Of a stretch of 33,997 nucleotides of DNA, positions 1 through 10,669 are shown in pieces. Origin of the DNA: Pigoraptor vietnamica. Its lineage: Eukaryota > Opisthokonta > Filasterea. Position 1 is the first letter of the stretch. Each line of letters opens with the position of its first letter. The stretch covers positions 1 through 33,997 of the forward strand of contig CALSCQ010000602.1 of assembly GCA_943704525.1 (NCBI GenBank), read 5' to 3'. The translations under genes were made by a program, and so were the position numbers. A model generated the notes under the pieces. It was not told where the DNA came from, made no database searches, and saw only the letters and a program-made list of their open reading frames with translations.

Positions 1-405
1 GGGGGGGGGATTGGGGGGACTGCTCACGGGTGCCGGAGTGTGAGCACAGTGCGTAACGTGACCAACTTTCTGTCGCTTTATGTAATATACGCGGTCAAGT
101 TTGAAAGAAGATGTTAACTTCGCTGATCCTCAGTGATTGCAGTTGGGATACATTACGACGTTTTCAATCTCGTTTCAATCTCGTTTAATTGAATACTTTG
201 CACTAATTACGCGGCGCCCCGAGTCCACACGAGGCGCACGCAGCGGAGATTACTAAAGGCAGACGAGACGAGAAGGGTCGCGACAGTGCTTCAAAGTAAC
301 GAGTTACAACCAGAGCAGGAGAGATACACGCACGCAGGGGACGCACGCACGCACCGCACCACGCATCGACGCACAATATTACGCAGAGAGGACAGCGATA
401 TCCGA
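1..405. other. 3' flank of the MAPKK gene, no gene seen
   Basis: This stretch lies downstream of the MAPKK stop codon on the minus strand. It opens with a short run of nine G and holds a small direct repeat of TTTCAATCTCG near 160-185. No exon with family similarity was found on either strand, and the open frames here look like chance frames in GC-rich DNA. No AATAAA-type signal is evident on the minus strand just after the MAPKK stop. Confidence 0.5.
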
Positions 406-861
406 CTAGCTGAGATCCATGGCCGTGCTCTCCCCGCCGCAGCAAATCTGAATGACCTGATGCGCCCACGACGCCACGTCGACAAACTCGCTCTCGTAGC
501 GCTTGATAAAGGGGTGCTCCTGCGCGCACGCATGCACACAGCCTCGTCAGTGGACGAAGAAGAAAATGCAGTGACGACGAGGGCTTTGCCCGTTGTGGGG
601 AAGGACATTACAAAGAAAGGTGTAGAGGTAAGAAATACATGCGAATTTCGAGCCATGCGTACCCACCAGCAACTGAACGTAGTTACACCTCGCCTCGGGC
701 TGCTTCGCAAGGCTGCAACGAATACGCGATGGTCAGCACGCGCAATGGACGACAACGCTCCCTCTGCTAACCACTAATGGCCTTTGTCCAGCACCATTGT
801 CCCTTCCAGCACACAGAAACACACACACGCACACGCACACACACACACACACATCAAGCAC

Positions 862-892
<31 letters not shown>

Positions 893-2832
893 TCAAGCAC
901 ACACGGACACACACACACATCAAGCACACACGCACACACACACACATCAAGCACACACACACACACACACACGCACACACACACACACACACACACGCAC
1001 ACACAATAACCGCACAACTCATACATACACGTACGAGGAAGTCCATGACCAGCTGACGGTTCTCGCTCACCATCGCGCAATAAAGTCGCAGCACTCGGGC
1101 GAGAAGCGGTCCGGTGGCAAGGCCGGCGAAGGCCCGTTCACGATCTGCTGGAGCATGGCAAACACATTGCGGCCGTCGCCGAGCGCAAACGGGAACTGCC
1201 CCATCGCGAGTTCCACGAGGGAGATGCCGAGAGACCACACGTCCGCGCGAATGTCGTACACCTTCGTCCCCTGAATGCGCTCCGGGGACATGTAGTGGTT
1301 CGTGCCGACGTACGTCTTCGCGACCGAATTTTCGAGCCGCCCGCTGATGCCAAAGTCGCACAGCTTGACCTCACCGAGCGAGTTGATAAGGACGTTCGAG
1401 GGCTTGACGTCGCGGTGGATGATGTGGTGCCTCTCCTTGAGGTAGTGGAGGCCGTGGACCATGGCCACGGCGATCTTGCCAATGATGGGCTCGGGGACGG
1501 GGCCTGTCTTCTTGTAGACCCCATCAAGGGAAGCGCCGTCCATGTACTCCATGCAAATGTGGATGTCGCCCTGCGCGTGCGTGTAATCGAGTGAGAATGT
1601 AATGCAGCATTCTGTTGGGCGTGTACTTGCATGTGCGTGGGTGCGTGGGTGCGTATGTGTGTGGCTAGATAATGCAGCATTCTGTTGGGCGTGTATTTGC
1701 ATGTGCGTGGGCGCGTGCGTGCGTATGTGCGTAGGTGTGCTAATGTGCAGAGCATACGTGTCTAGCGTCAGGAACACACCTCCTTGAAGTAGGCGCCGTA
1801 GTACTTGACGATGTACGGACACATGCTCTCCGGGTTACCCGTGCTCTCCCTCAGGACGCCGAGCTCACGAATAAGCTGCTGCTTGCGCGAGTCTTCGTTG
1901 ATGTCCACCGGAATTTGCTGCGTGTGCGTGCGTGCATGAGCACGAATCGCGTGAGTCGTGTGCAAGCCCAGCAGAGATCTTCCTAGTCGCCAATGACGTC
2001 ACCGCACAACAACTATCCCCCCTTCCTCTCTCTTCGTGCATACTATGGTGTTATACGTGCGCGCAAATGACCATCCCGGAAATTACAGCAACCAACGACG
2101 ACTTCAGCGTAACACACCTTCACGGCAAGCACGAAGCCAGACCCCGGATGTTGCATTTTGAACACCGCGCCATACGCACCGCGCCCAATTTCGCCGAGAT
2201 CGACGAGATCGCTCGGGGCGCACGTGACCAGGCGGTCGCCCACGGGGAGACACAAGGCCGCGGAGGGAATGGTGACGGCCTGTCCGCCGACGTGCTGTTC
2301 GAGCACGAGATCGCCCTCGTTATTTCTGCAAAAGGGGATTTTGTGCGTGCGCGTTGGGAGATGGTGCGCGCGTGTGAAAGCGTGAGCATGTAAGCGTGTG
2401 CATAGTTGTGCGTCTGTGCACGGACAAGCGTGCGTCATACAACAAACATGTCGTCGCACAAAAACCAAAGGACCACCCGACGTGTACACAGACAAAGAGA
2501 TCGCGCAACACACCAAAGACACCCACAGATACAAATGAGTCACACACAAAGACAGTCGCCACACAACACACAGCCGACGACACCCACATATGCAGCGCTG
2601 CGTTCGCCGGTGCGTGGACTTCGGGCGCCAATTGCAGCTTGAGCGGCTTCACGCGCGGCGATTTGTGCGCAGGCATCGGGGCCGCGGAGGGCATCCCTCC
2701 CCCAATCGCCCCCAGCAACGAAGAGTCACGCCCATATCCTCCCGACCCCGGACGACGGTCCCCGCCCCCGAGAGACGACTGCGAGCCGGTGGGAGAGTCG
2801 CGCATCGGCGTAAAGCCCGGTCGCCACGCCAT
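406..2832 (-). CDS. MAP kinase kinase (MEK/MKK family), six exons
   Basis: This is a dual-specificity kinase that would phosphorylate a MAP kinase in a cytosolic cascade. Exons on the minus strand are 2588-2832, 2118-2325, 1780-1917, 1071-1570, 667-712 and 406-519. All phases close and give 416 residues. Residues 1-81 are low-complexity, and a basic-hydrophobic stretch RVKPLKLQL (60-68) resembles a MAPK docking D-site. The kinase domain follows. The glycine loop is GRGAYGAV (129-136) and the ATP lysine is in LAVK (K151). The catalytic loop is HRDVKPSN (249-256) and DFG is at 269-271. The activation loop SVAKTYVGT has S279 and T283, the S-x3-T spacing and VGT ending typical of MAPKKs. YMSPERI and a C-terminal LLEHPFI segment complete the fold. 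The substrate and subfamily cannot be assigned. The start is the first ATG of the only frame that splices in phase to the kinase domain. Confidence 0.95.
828..1007. repeat. (CA)n microsatellite with ATCAAG interruptions, in MAPKK intron 4
   Basis: CA dinucleotides run for about 180 bases. They are interrupted by several ATCAAG spacers that give a higher-order unit of roughly 25-30 bases. The tract lies inside the 358-base intron 713-1070 of the minus-strand MAPKK gene, so the transcript carries it as UG repeats. Confidence 0.9.
1601..1730. repeat. 70-bp tandem duplication in MAPKK intron 3
   Basis: Two copies with a period of 70 bases start at 1601 and 1671, both beginning AATGCAGCATTCTGTTGGGC. 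They stay nearly identical for about 60 bases, with a few substitutions in the second copy. The repeat fills most of the intron 1571-1779 and does not touch the exon ends. Confidence 0.85.
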
Positions 2833-3842
2833 TCCCTCTCTCTGCGCAGCGCACTTTTGCGCAGGAAACGAAGGGCGCAAAAGGGACAAACGCCCTGAAA
2901 AATCCCGCGAAGTGCTCCACGCGATGGAGGCTTTCCTTCGTTGCGCACCACTGCCCAATCTTAATCCGATCGAACGCACACACTCACAGCCACTGAGGAA
3001 ACTCACAACGAGAATTGGACTATAGAAACAAAGGAGGAATGCGACTGACTCTTCGAGAGAAAGAGGAGCTGCAGCGTCCGTATCGATCGCAAAAAGTAAA
3101 AAGAGTGCTCGATTGTTTTGAAATCGCACAAAACGTAAAAGTCACAGTGCGGCCACACTGCGGTCCTTGGAAACCAGTATTGGATCTAAATTGCCGTCAT
3201 CATGACATCTATAATGAAAATTGCGTCATTTCCAATTGACGGCAAATGATGTCACGTGTAACCCCCACCCAACGTTCTACAAGCCTGTGGCCCAGTGTGT
3301 GTAACCCTCACCTTGACTCTCACTCTCTGCCGTGTTAATTTTTTCGATGACTGTCGCAATGCAACTCGGCACACCACCACGGATTATCCTCTCTATGGAC
3401 TTGAAGGTCACTGTAGGTGTGTGAGTGTCTGTGCATTACTCGTGTTCACGCATGTTTGCGCGCTAATAAGAACGAGAGCGTTGCTCGTGTGTGTGTTTTT
3501 GTGTGTTTATGAGTGTTGTAAGGACAGCGTGTTAACGCCCGACTAACCGAGAAGGCCGGCAATTGACGTGGCAGTTGGACGTGTGTCTATTCGGCGGACG
3601 CCGTATCTTTTCGCCTTCGCCATTTCTCTCTCTCTCTCTCTCTCTCACTTTCTCTCTTTCTTTCTCTCTCGGTCTCAATACTCCTTCTCCATCTATCAGC
3701 GGATAGGCTGGTGGGGTTGGGCGAAGGAGGGAAAAGTCATTGTTTGCGGTCGGGAGGCATCCACTTCACATGGACAGTTAACCATCGTCCCCTGCGTCCT
3801 GTGCGTTTGCCCCTTCGTCTTCCCGTCGGAGGGTGTGCGAGA
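2833..3842. promoter_or_regulatory. Divergent intergenic region between MAPKK (-) and the URI-like gene (+)
   Basis: About 1 kb separates the two start codons. It contains an inverted repeat, TTGCCGTCA (3191-3199) and TGACGGCAA (3237-3245). Several CRE-like half sites lie in and around it (GTCATCATGAC, TGCGTCAT, TGATGTCACGTG). Near 3620-3705 is a long pyrimidine tract ending in CAG. That tract could be the 3' end of an intron in the 5' leader of the URI-like gene, but no upstream exon in phase was convincing. No motif identifies a specific transcription factor with certainty. Confidence 0.4.
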
Positions 3843-3931
3843 ATGGTGCGCGTTGTGCAAGTGGAGACGGGCGTCGTCCACGACCTCGAGAATGTGTCGC
3901 CGATGGACAATGTGGCGGTGGGGTGAACAAG

Positions 3932-3971
<40 letters not shown>

Positions 3972-5169
3972 TGTGTGTGTGTGTGTGTGTGTTGTGGTGA
4001 TGCCTGTTCATTCTGCAAGCCTATTCAATCCGACTCTTGACTCACCTTTGCACACTCTCCTCCAGCCCCTCGATGCCGCTGCGCCACCTCCAAGCGACAC
4101 GCCCGCCATCGCATCCCCCGCCGACATCGCCTCTCTCAACGTGCGCGCATCTCCCCGCCCGCCATCGGAGCAACCCCCAAAGAAATCCCCCGAAAGCGCC
4201 CGCGCGAATCCAAAGCGCGTCTCCTTCTCCGACGGCGGCGCACCCGGGTCACGTGACGGCATCTCCGCCTCGGACATCCCGTCTGTCAACGCGGCCATCC
4301 ATGCTGCGCTCTCGGGTTCGATGCCGCCTGACCGCGCCGCTGGCATCGTGGTGGGCGCCCTGGGCCTTCCGGGCTCTCCTTCGCTCGAGGAACCGCCCGT
4401 TACTCTCGCAGACCCGTCCTTGGACAAGCAACCGGCGCGATCGTCGATGAAGGCCGGGACGGCGATTGCGAGTGTAAGCGACGCACCGCGACAGCAGTCG
4501 CCCAAAGCCAAGCGGAAGGGGCGCGTCGTGGAAGTTGCACCGCCTGCAGTGGGGCAAGGCGTAGCGGTCGATTCGGCGCGGACTGTACCGAGTGCAGGGG
4601 GGCCACCGGCGCACGCGTCACGGCGGACCGAGAGCGATGTTGTGTCTGTGCGTGCGAAGGACGCGTTCACAGGGATGATTGTAGAGAGGGACACGGCAAC
4701 GGCGCAGTTGCCGTCGGATGTGGACTGGGAAATGCGGCAGGTGGGGCATGGAAGTGCGCGCCTTTTGTTGTATTGCATTTTGCCTTGCGGTCTCCCATGT
4801 CGTCTGTATGCGTGCTTGTGTCACTTGCGCGTGAGAAATACGTGGCGTGCGTGCTGTCGGATGGCTCTCGTTCATCCCGCCGATTGCTCTCTCCAATAGG
4901 TCCGCGCTGAGTACACACGCATGAAGGTGGCGCGAAATGCCGCCGTAATAACAGAGGCGGTGAGTGCTGGTTAGATTGTGTGTGGCCTGTGTGCGTGCAC
5001 CGCGTGTGTGCCCCACATTTCACCAATGCGCCGCTAATCCCTTTGCGGTCCCATGCCTCCCCTCTTTGCTTAGCATGCCTCCCCACTCACGCAGGCGCCC
5101 GCGGTGGAGGAAACGGGCGAGAAGCCAGTGTCGCGCTTCAAGGCAGCACGGAAGGCGATGCTCTCATAA
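3843..5169 (+). CDS. URI1: URI1-like protein (unconventional prefoldin RPB5 interactor tail), four exons
   Basis: Exons 3843-3917, 4066-4740, 4900-4959 and 5095-5169 are all phase 0 and give 294 residues. The C-terminus reads EETGEKPVSRFKAARKAM. This closely matches the end of human URI1 as I recall it (EETGKRVSKFKAAR). An upstream AFTGMIVERD segment matches the AFSGTVIEKE block at the same relative place. A KRVSF motif (RVSF, 76-79) fits the RVxF docking consensus for protein phosphatase 1, a known URI partner. KKSP and SPKAKRKGR look like phosphorylation or nuclear-localisation sites. The family acts as a scaffold with RPB5, prefoldin-like subunits and PP1. The middle is Pro/Ser/Ala-rich and probably disordered. 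The N-terminal prefoldin coiled coil of URI is not visible, so either exons upstream were missed or the protein is a shortened form. The start codon is therefore the least certain part. Confidence 0.75.
3934..3992. repeat. (GT)n microsatellite in intron 1 of the URI-like gene
   Basis: This is an almost pure GT run of about 59 bases with one GG interruption. It lies within the intron 3918-4065 on the sense strand, so the pre-mRNA carries UG repeats. Confidence 0.95.
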
Positions 5170-5381
5170 ACGCCATTGAATGTATTGACAACGATGGCGT
5201 TGATTGCTTGGGTGCAACCCCACACATATGCCTCCACAAACGCGCGCTCCAGGCGGCATTTTGTCGGCCAGAAAATCAAAACGCAAACTCCACGTGCACG
5301 CACGCACACACACGCAGACATACGCACACAGAGCCCTCTCTACAGAGCTCTCTCTTCAGAGCTATACAGAGCTCTCTCCCT

Positions 5382-7283
5382 CTACGCGCTCGAGCGAATC
5401 TTGTCAATGCGCGAGGCGATAAACGGCACGGCAAAGAGCACCCTCCACGCGACGACGACGCACGCAATCCCTCCCGCAATCACCGACGCGGGGGGCATTC
5501 CCTTTGGCCAGTGCGAAATGGCGTTATGGATGCCAAAGTCGCCGACAGCGTAACCCATCGAAAGCGCGTGTGTCGCCGCAAGGGCTACGCCAAAGTGGCC
5601 GAGCTTGGATTGGATGAACTGCCACTCCTTCCACGAGAGAGTGGAGCCGACAGACGGGATGGAGGTGACGCCGAGCACGCAGAAGACGGTCACGGCGAAG
5701 ATGGCGAACATCATCGACACCTGCGGTGGAGAGAAGGCTAATGAGTGGGCTGCTTCACGCGCAAATGAATGCAAACATATTCACAGTCGCACACACACGC
5801 CTACACACACTCGCACGCACGCTGTCGCACGCACGCACCTGGTATGCCTGTCCCGGGTGAGTGCCAAGGTACGCGAAATTCGTGAACAGAGAGTCGGTCG
5901 CCAGCGACGCACACGCATGCATCAGGGCCGACGTGAGCCCCAGCAGCCCCATCGCCTTGCGAGCGCGCAGCCAATTGTCCAGCCACGCCGGGAACGCCTC
6001 CTTCGCCGTGCCCGTCCACAGCTGTCGCGCGGCGGCAACGAGTCCGCCGGCGAACGTCGCCGACATCATCGCGATCGCGTGCCACCCAACGGCAACGTTG
6101 AACTTGAGCAGGAAGAGGTCCGCCCAGTGCGGCCGCCTTGAGAAGAGGACGTCACGCACGCCCACGTAGACAGACACCAGCACGAACATCACGAGGCTCA
6201 CGGCAAACGCCGTCCGCCACCCTCCACGGAAGAAGCGGAGCGGCATTGCCTCGACGTCACGTGCCATGCGGAGGGACCCCGCGTCCACGGCGCGCATTCC
6301 GACGGCCGCGATGAGCGCCGATACGCGCGCCTTAGCCTCGCGCGAGTCTCCGCAGATCAGCACACGGTCGTCGTGGCACTCGCCCGGCTGCAGCTGTATC
6401 ACGTACGCGGCGACCGTGTTGAAGGCCTTGACGACCGACACGCCGCGCGGCATCAGTCGCTGCAGGCGCTCGGCGTTGCTTTCCTCGGGGTCTTCGTGCG
6501 TGGGGTTCTTCGTGCATCCGGGGCCCCCGCAGCAGCCACCCCCGGGCCGCGCGACAACGACGGGCGGGGAAGGTGCCGCGATGCTCGCGTTCGAGAGGGC
6601 CGGCGGGCGCGTCTCGCACTCGCCGCACGCGTCGCAGTCCTCGATGTCAACGACGCACGGCGACCCCTCCTGGTCCAGGCAGGCGGACGGGCACATGTCG
6701 TCCATGCTCCGGTTGGGATCCTCGGTGTTCAGCGAGACGTAGACGGCGCCGCCCTTCTCGACAAATGTTGTCGCGGGCGCGCTGATGTGGGACGCGACGC
6801 CCGCAATGCCCACGGGCGGCACCTGGCGCTTTCGATCGGTCCGGTCGATGGGCGCATTGCTGATGTCGATGATGATTTTGTGTCCGAGAGGCGTCTTGGC
6901 CGTCTCGAGTTCGCGCGCGATGCACTTGGCCACCGAACAGTGCGCCGCGAGTGGCACCGCGAGAATGATCACGTCGGAGCGTGCGACGGCGGTGCATGGC
7001 CTCTCCACGGGAAACCCGTCGATGAATAGGGGCGACTTTTCGCAGAGGGTCGGGCAGGGTCCACACTCGGAGCCCTGTTCACGCCTGCACGATCCGGCGC
7101 TGCGGCTGCCGAAGACCACCGAGACGCCCGCCCAGGCAAAGCGGCGCGCGAGAGATCGCCCGTAAATGCCTGCCCACGCAGATACATTGAGCATGATGTG
7201 GGTGGGCAGATAAGCGATGCATTGCAACACACACCTGTGCCAATGATGGCCACACGGGGAAGCGGCTCGGGTGCATGCGCCAT
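5382..7283 (-). CDS. STEAP-family metalloreductase with Cys-rich insertion in the FNO domain
   Basis: Exons 7235-7283, 5839-7169 and 5382-5720 splice in phase to 572 residues. The N-terminal Rossmann (F420H2:NADP+ oxidoreductase-like) domain has GTGIYG (15-20) for NADPH. It also has the family blocks IIDISN (116-121), ESNAE (246-250) and VVKAFNT (262-268). About six membrane segments follow from residue 334. They include the STEAP signatures FPAWLDNWL (409-417), TSIPSVGSTLSWKEWQFIQS (479-498) and heme-ligand histidines H434 and H511. The family moves electrons from NADPH through FAD and heme to reduce Fe3+ or Cu2+ at a membrane. Human STEAPs have only about ten residues between the DISN and ESNAE blocks, but this protein has about 124. 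That insert holds Cys 176, 180, 188, 195, 198, 201, 229, 230 and 235. More Cys lie at 44, 52, 55 and 59. The gene converges on the URI-like gene, with 212 bases between stops. Confidence 0.93.
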
Positions 7284-8739
7284 CCCAGACAGCCGCCGCC
7301 GTTCGTCGGAGAGCGTTTGAAACAACAGTAACGAAGAGATGAGAGATTTATGCGTTGGGCTGTTCGCAGGTTTAAGTCCCGTCGCCGGTGTGCGTACTGT
7401 GTGCGATGTGTGTGTGCGCACAGCTGAGTTACGGCACAGCTGATAAGAAAAATTATGTAACGGACACCGAGTTCTGGCTATTTTCGCACCCCTCTTCCGT
7501 GGGTGTCGCCAATGTACTTGGAGAGTGAGTCCGTGACGTGACTGTACCGTGACGACATGGGTTGCGCAACACGGATGTTGACAAGTCCATCCGGCCGCGT
7601 GGGCACTGGCTCGGTCGTTGCGCGACTCGCAGCGAATGGGGGAGCGCGAAGGTGCTGGCGGACGGGCGTTCCCGTGTGTATGTGTGTGCGCGTGTGGGTA
7701 TGGGCGGGTGTGCGTTTGTATGGAGCGTGTATGGAGAAAAAATGCACACATGAACACCTGACTTGCAAATTGTCTGCCCAGCGGCCGTTTTGATTGGTCG
7801 GTGTGTTACCGCGATGGTAACACGAAGTGTCCGGTCGGTTACGCAATTTTTTCAGTGGGTGGGCGAGGTGCGAGTTTTCCGCAGGGACCATTTCCATGCG
7901 AAAATGAAACGGATGAAAGACAGAGTCGGCGGCGATGGACGCATCAAATGTGCGCCTGTGGCGCAGTGTTAATGGCTCGTTGCTTTGGGTAAAAAAAAGG
8001 GGTGGCGGGAGGCGTCGTCACTGACCGTACGTTCGGGCCGCGGCGTCACCGCCGTGCGCCCGCCGTCACCGTCCGCCGTCACCGTGACTCATCGTTGCCC
8101 AGATGCCAAACATGGAAATCTTCGTTCAGCTGCGAAGATTCATTGAAGCAAACGTGCTCGTTGCGTCTCAGCCGTCAGGATGGACTGTGTCAGTCGGCGA
8201 CCGACCCTTGCCAGTGCCAATCCATCCCAGAGTTGTCTGACTGATCGGCAGCCGCGGGTGTCGCCTCAACTTATGCCCACCCTCTGATGCATGGCTTGCA
8301 TAACAAGTGAACACCCCACCATATAGCGAGGCCCGGCTTTCTGTCGTTCCCATACGTATGAACGAACGAGTCCATGGTTTGACGGACCTGCGAACTCGGC
8401 CGGCGTCGCGGCTAGCCGGTCTAAATTCCGAAAAGTCGGCGGCTATGAAGTGGACCGCCGGACGACTGGCACCACCAGCGGCGGGCTGCAGCAACTGACA
8501 TCGTCAGGAACGCCGGCACTCTGAGCGGACTTCGTGCTCGGTGTTGTTTTTCCGTTTCACTACCGCAGCGGCTGTCAGTTGTGTGCGTTTTTCTGATGTC
8601 AGTCACTTTGCGTCGCAGATGTTCAAGCTGGCTTTCTCCGCATTACAAGCAAGGGCGCCGGGTCGTTCAAGTCGTGGAAGCAATGATATTTTGTGCTGCA
8701 GCGCAACGACACAGACCTCTATTACTTCAAAACGCCCAA
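7284..8739. other. Non-coding region upstream of the STEAP gene
   Basis: No exon with recognisable similarity was found on either strand. The stretch should include the STEAP promoter on the minus strand. It holds short GT-rich patches near 7390-7430 and 7675-7735, a run of eight A at 7991-7998, and short CCGTCACCG repeats near 8070-8090. Open frames exist but have no family motif. Confidence 0.45.
7803..7823. promoter_or_regulatory. Perfect 8+5+8 inverted repeat
   Basis: GTGTTACC and GGTAACAC are exact reverse complements separated by GCGAT. The site lies about 520 bases upstream of the STEAP start codon. It could bind a dimeric factor or be a chance palindrome; the sequence alone does not decide. 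Confidence 0.35.
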
Positions 8740-8740
8740 C

Positions 8741-9551
8741 TGTGTGTGTGTGTATGTGCCGGCTTGTGTGCTGTCTGTGTGTGTGTGCAGTGCCGTGTGT
8801 TTGTGTGTGTGCTTGTGTGCCGTGTGTGTGTGCTTGTGTGCCGTGTGTGTGTGTGTGTGCCGCCGCGTGTGTTTGTGTGTGCCGTGTGTGTGTGTGTGTG
8901 TGTGTGCTTGTGTGCCGTGTGTGTGTGTGTGTGCTTGTGTGCCGTGTGTGTGTGTGTGTGTGCTTGTGTGCCGTGTGTGTGTGTGTGTGTGTGTGCTTGT
9001 GTGCCGTGTGGCCACGTGGGAAACCCTCACCCTGCCGTGTGTGTGTGGGTTGTGTCAGCTGTGTGTGCCAGTGTGTTTGTGCCGTGCTGTCGGCCGGGTG
9101 TGTGTGTGCATGTGCGTACAGTATGCGTGTGTGTGTGTTTGTGTGTGTGTGCGTGTGCTGTCTGTGTGCCGTGTCTGTGTATGTGTGTGTGCTTCGGTGT
9201 GCCGTGTGTGTGTGTGTGTGCTGTGTGCCGTGTGTCAGTGTGTGCTGAGTGTGTGTGTGTGCCCGTGTGTGTGTGTTTGTGTCAGCTGTGTGTGCCAGTG
9301 TGTTTGTGTGCTGTCGGTGTGCCGTGTGCCAGTGCGTGTGCCGGCGTGTGCATGTGTGTGTGTGTGCCGTGTGTGTGTGTGTGTGTGCCGTGTGTGTGTG
9401 TGTGTTTGTGTCCGGCAGCTGTGTGTGCCAGTGTGTTTGTGTACTGTCGTGTGCCGGTGTGCGTGCCGTGTGCGTGTGCGTGTGTGTGTTTGTTTGTGCG
9501 TGCCGGCGTGTGTGTGTGTGAGTGTGTGTGGTGTGTGTGTGTGTGTGTGTC
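8741..9551. repeat. 0.8-kb degenerate GT minisatellite
   Basis: Nearly all of this block is GT dinucleotides broken by CC, CT and TT. The interruptions form higher-order units such as GTGCTTGTGTGCCGTGTGTG, repeated many times between 8805 and 9005. A second unit, CAGCTGTGTGTGCCAGTGTG, occurs near 9057, 9282 and 9417. The open frames through it translate to Cys/Val or Thr/His repeats and are not credible genes. It is the largest repeat of the window. Confidence 0.92.
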
Positions 9552-9559
9552 AGACTGGC

Positions 9560-10669
9560 ACGTGAAGTTCTCACTGCACCCCCAACCGACTGGAGGCTCG
9601 GCTGCCGGGCGTGACTGCACAGTGGCGGGTCGGCGGCGCTGGACTCAACAGTCTCGGCTCAGTCAGTCAGTTCGTCTTGCTCGAGTCGACCGTCTCAGTC
9701 TCGGCTCAGTCAGTCAGTTCGTCTTGCTCGAGTCGACCGTCTCAGTCGAGGCGACTGAACGGGACACTGTTTCTTTCGCCGCTCGGAGTGCCGGATCCGG
9801 TGACAGTCGCCAAACAACGCCAGCCGGCTGACTCAAATGGGCAATATAATGCAGATTTACAATAGGCAGTCACATTCAGCCAGAATTAGCCACGTCGACT
9901 AACCGGCCGGGCGGCGGCCGGGTCAGTGCAGCGTGGCTGACTCGGAATTCGGTGAATTGTGACTTGTGCGAGCACCGCCATTCATCAGCCGGCCGGCCGC
10001 GCCGACGGCAGCGCAGCAACTATCTGACCAGCTTGGAGGCCCGAGATGGCTGCGTCTGTTGCCGGCGCGATACAATCGCACGCGGCGACCCGGTCAGCGG
10101 GCCGGCCCAGGGCGCCGCCCGAGACGGTCCGGCGGCAGTCTCAGTCGGATCGTTCCGGCTGACTGAATTGCCAGTGTGACTCCTGTTGTAGAAGAAATGG
10201 CCAAGACATCCAACAGTACGTCCGAGCGCCTTCCACAAAATTGCGGAGAAAAACTGAAGCCGAAAAACAGCAGATTTAAACAGGACAGGTCTCCTCACGT
10301 CGGGTAATTGCGGCACTGCAAACAGGCACGTGCTCCAAAAATTTATCAATAAAGGTAACCGCCCAGTCACCTTTATCGCCTGTTGGCGTGCGACAATGGA
10401 GCGAGTTGCCCGGCAACACGACATAACCCCACACACGGCATAAAGTCGGCACGCACGGCACGCACGGGCCATTACACCCCCCGGCATGGCAACCACAGCA
10501 CCATCGACGTCCTCACATTGCACACTTTATTAATTGCCGTAGGTGGCCAGAGTTGAAATTCGGCTGTGTCTGCGGCATCAGTCCGGCACTGAGTCAGGTG
10601 CGGCCGGCCACTGACGCCCGGTCTGAGCGTTGGCTTGCGCAGGGACGGATCCTCGATAAGAAGTCAGCG
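9560..10669. other. GC-rich region upstream of the secreted-protein gene, no gene seen
   Basis: The stretch is rich in CAGTC and CCGGC words, and GGCTGACT recurs near 9828, 9932 and 10159. No exon with recognisable similarity was found. The last few hundred bases should contain the promoter and leader of the gene that starts at 10670. Confidence 0.4.
9649..9742. repeat. 47-bp tandem duplication
   Basis: Two identical 47-base units start at 9649 and 9696, each beginning CAGTCTCGGCTCAGTCAGTC. A third copy begins with CAGTC and then diverges. The internal CAGTCAGTCAG suggests slippage as the origin. Confidence 0.85.

Noticed and set aside
777-1361. Long open frames of His-Thr or Cys-Val repeats on both strands
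   Set aside because: They are translations of the CA/GT microsatellite in MAPKK intron 4.
8581-9831. Open frames of over 290 codons rich in Cys-Val or Thr-His
   Set aside because: They arise from the GT minisatellite; composition is wholly explained by the repeat and no start, signal or family motif supports them.
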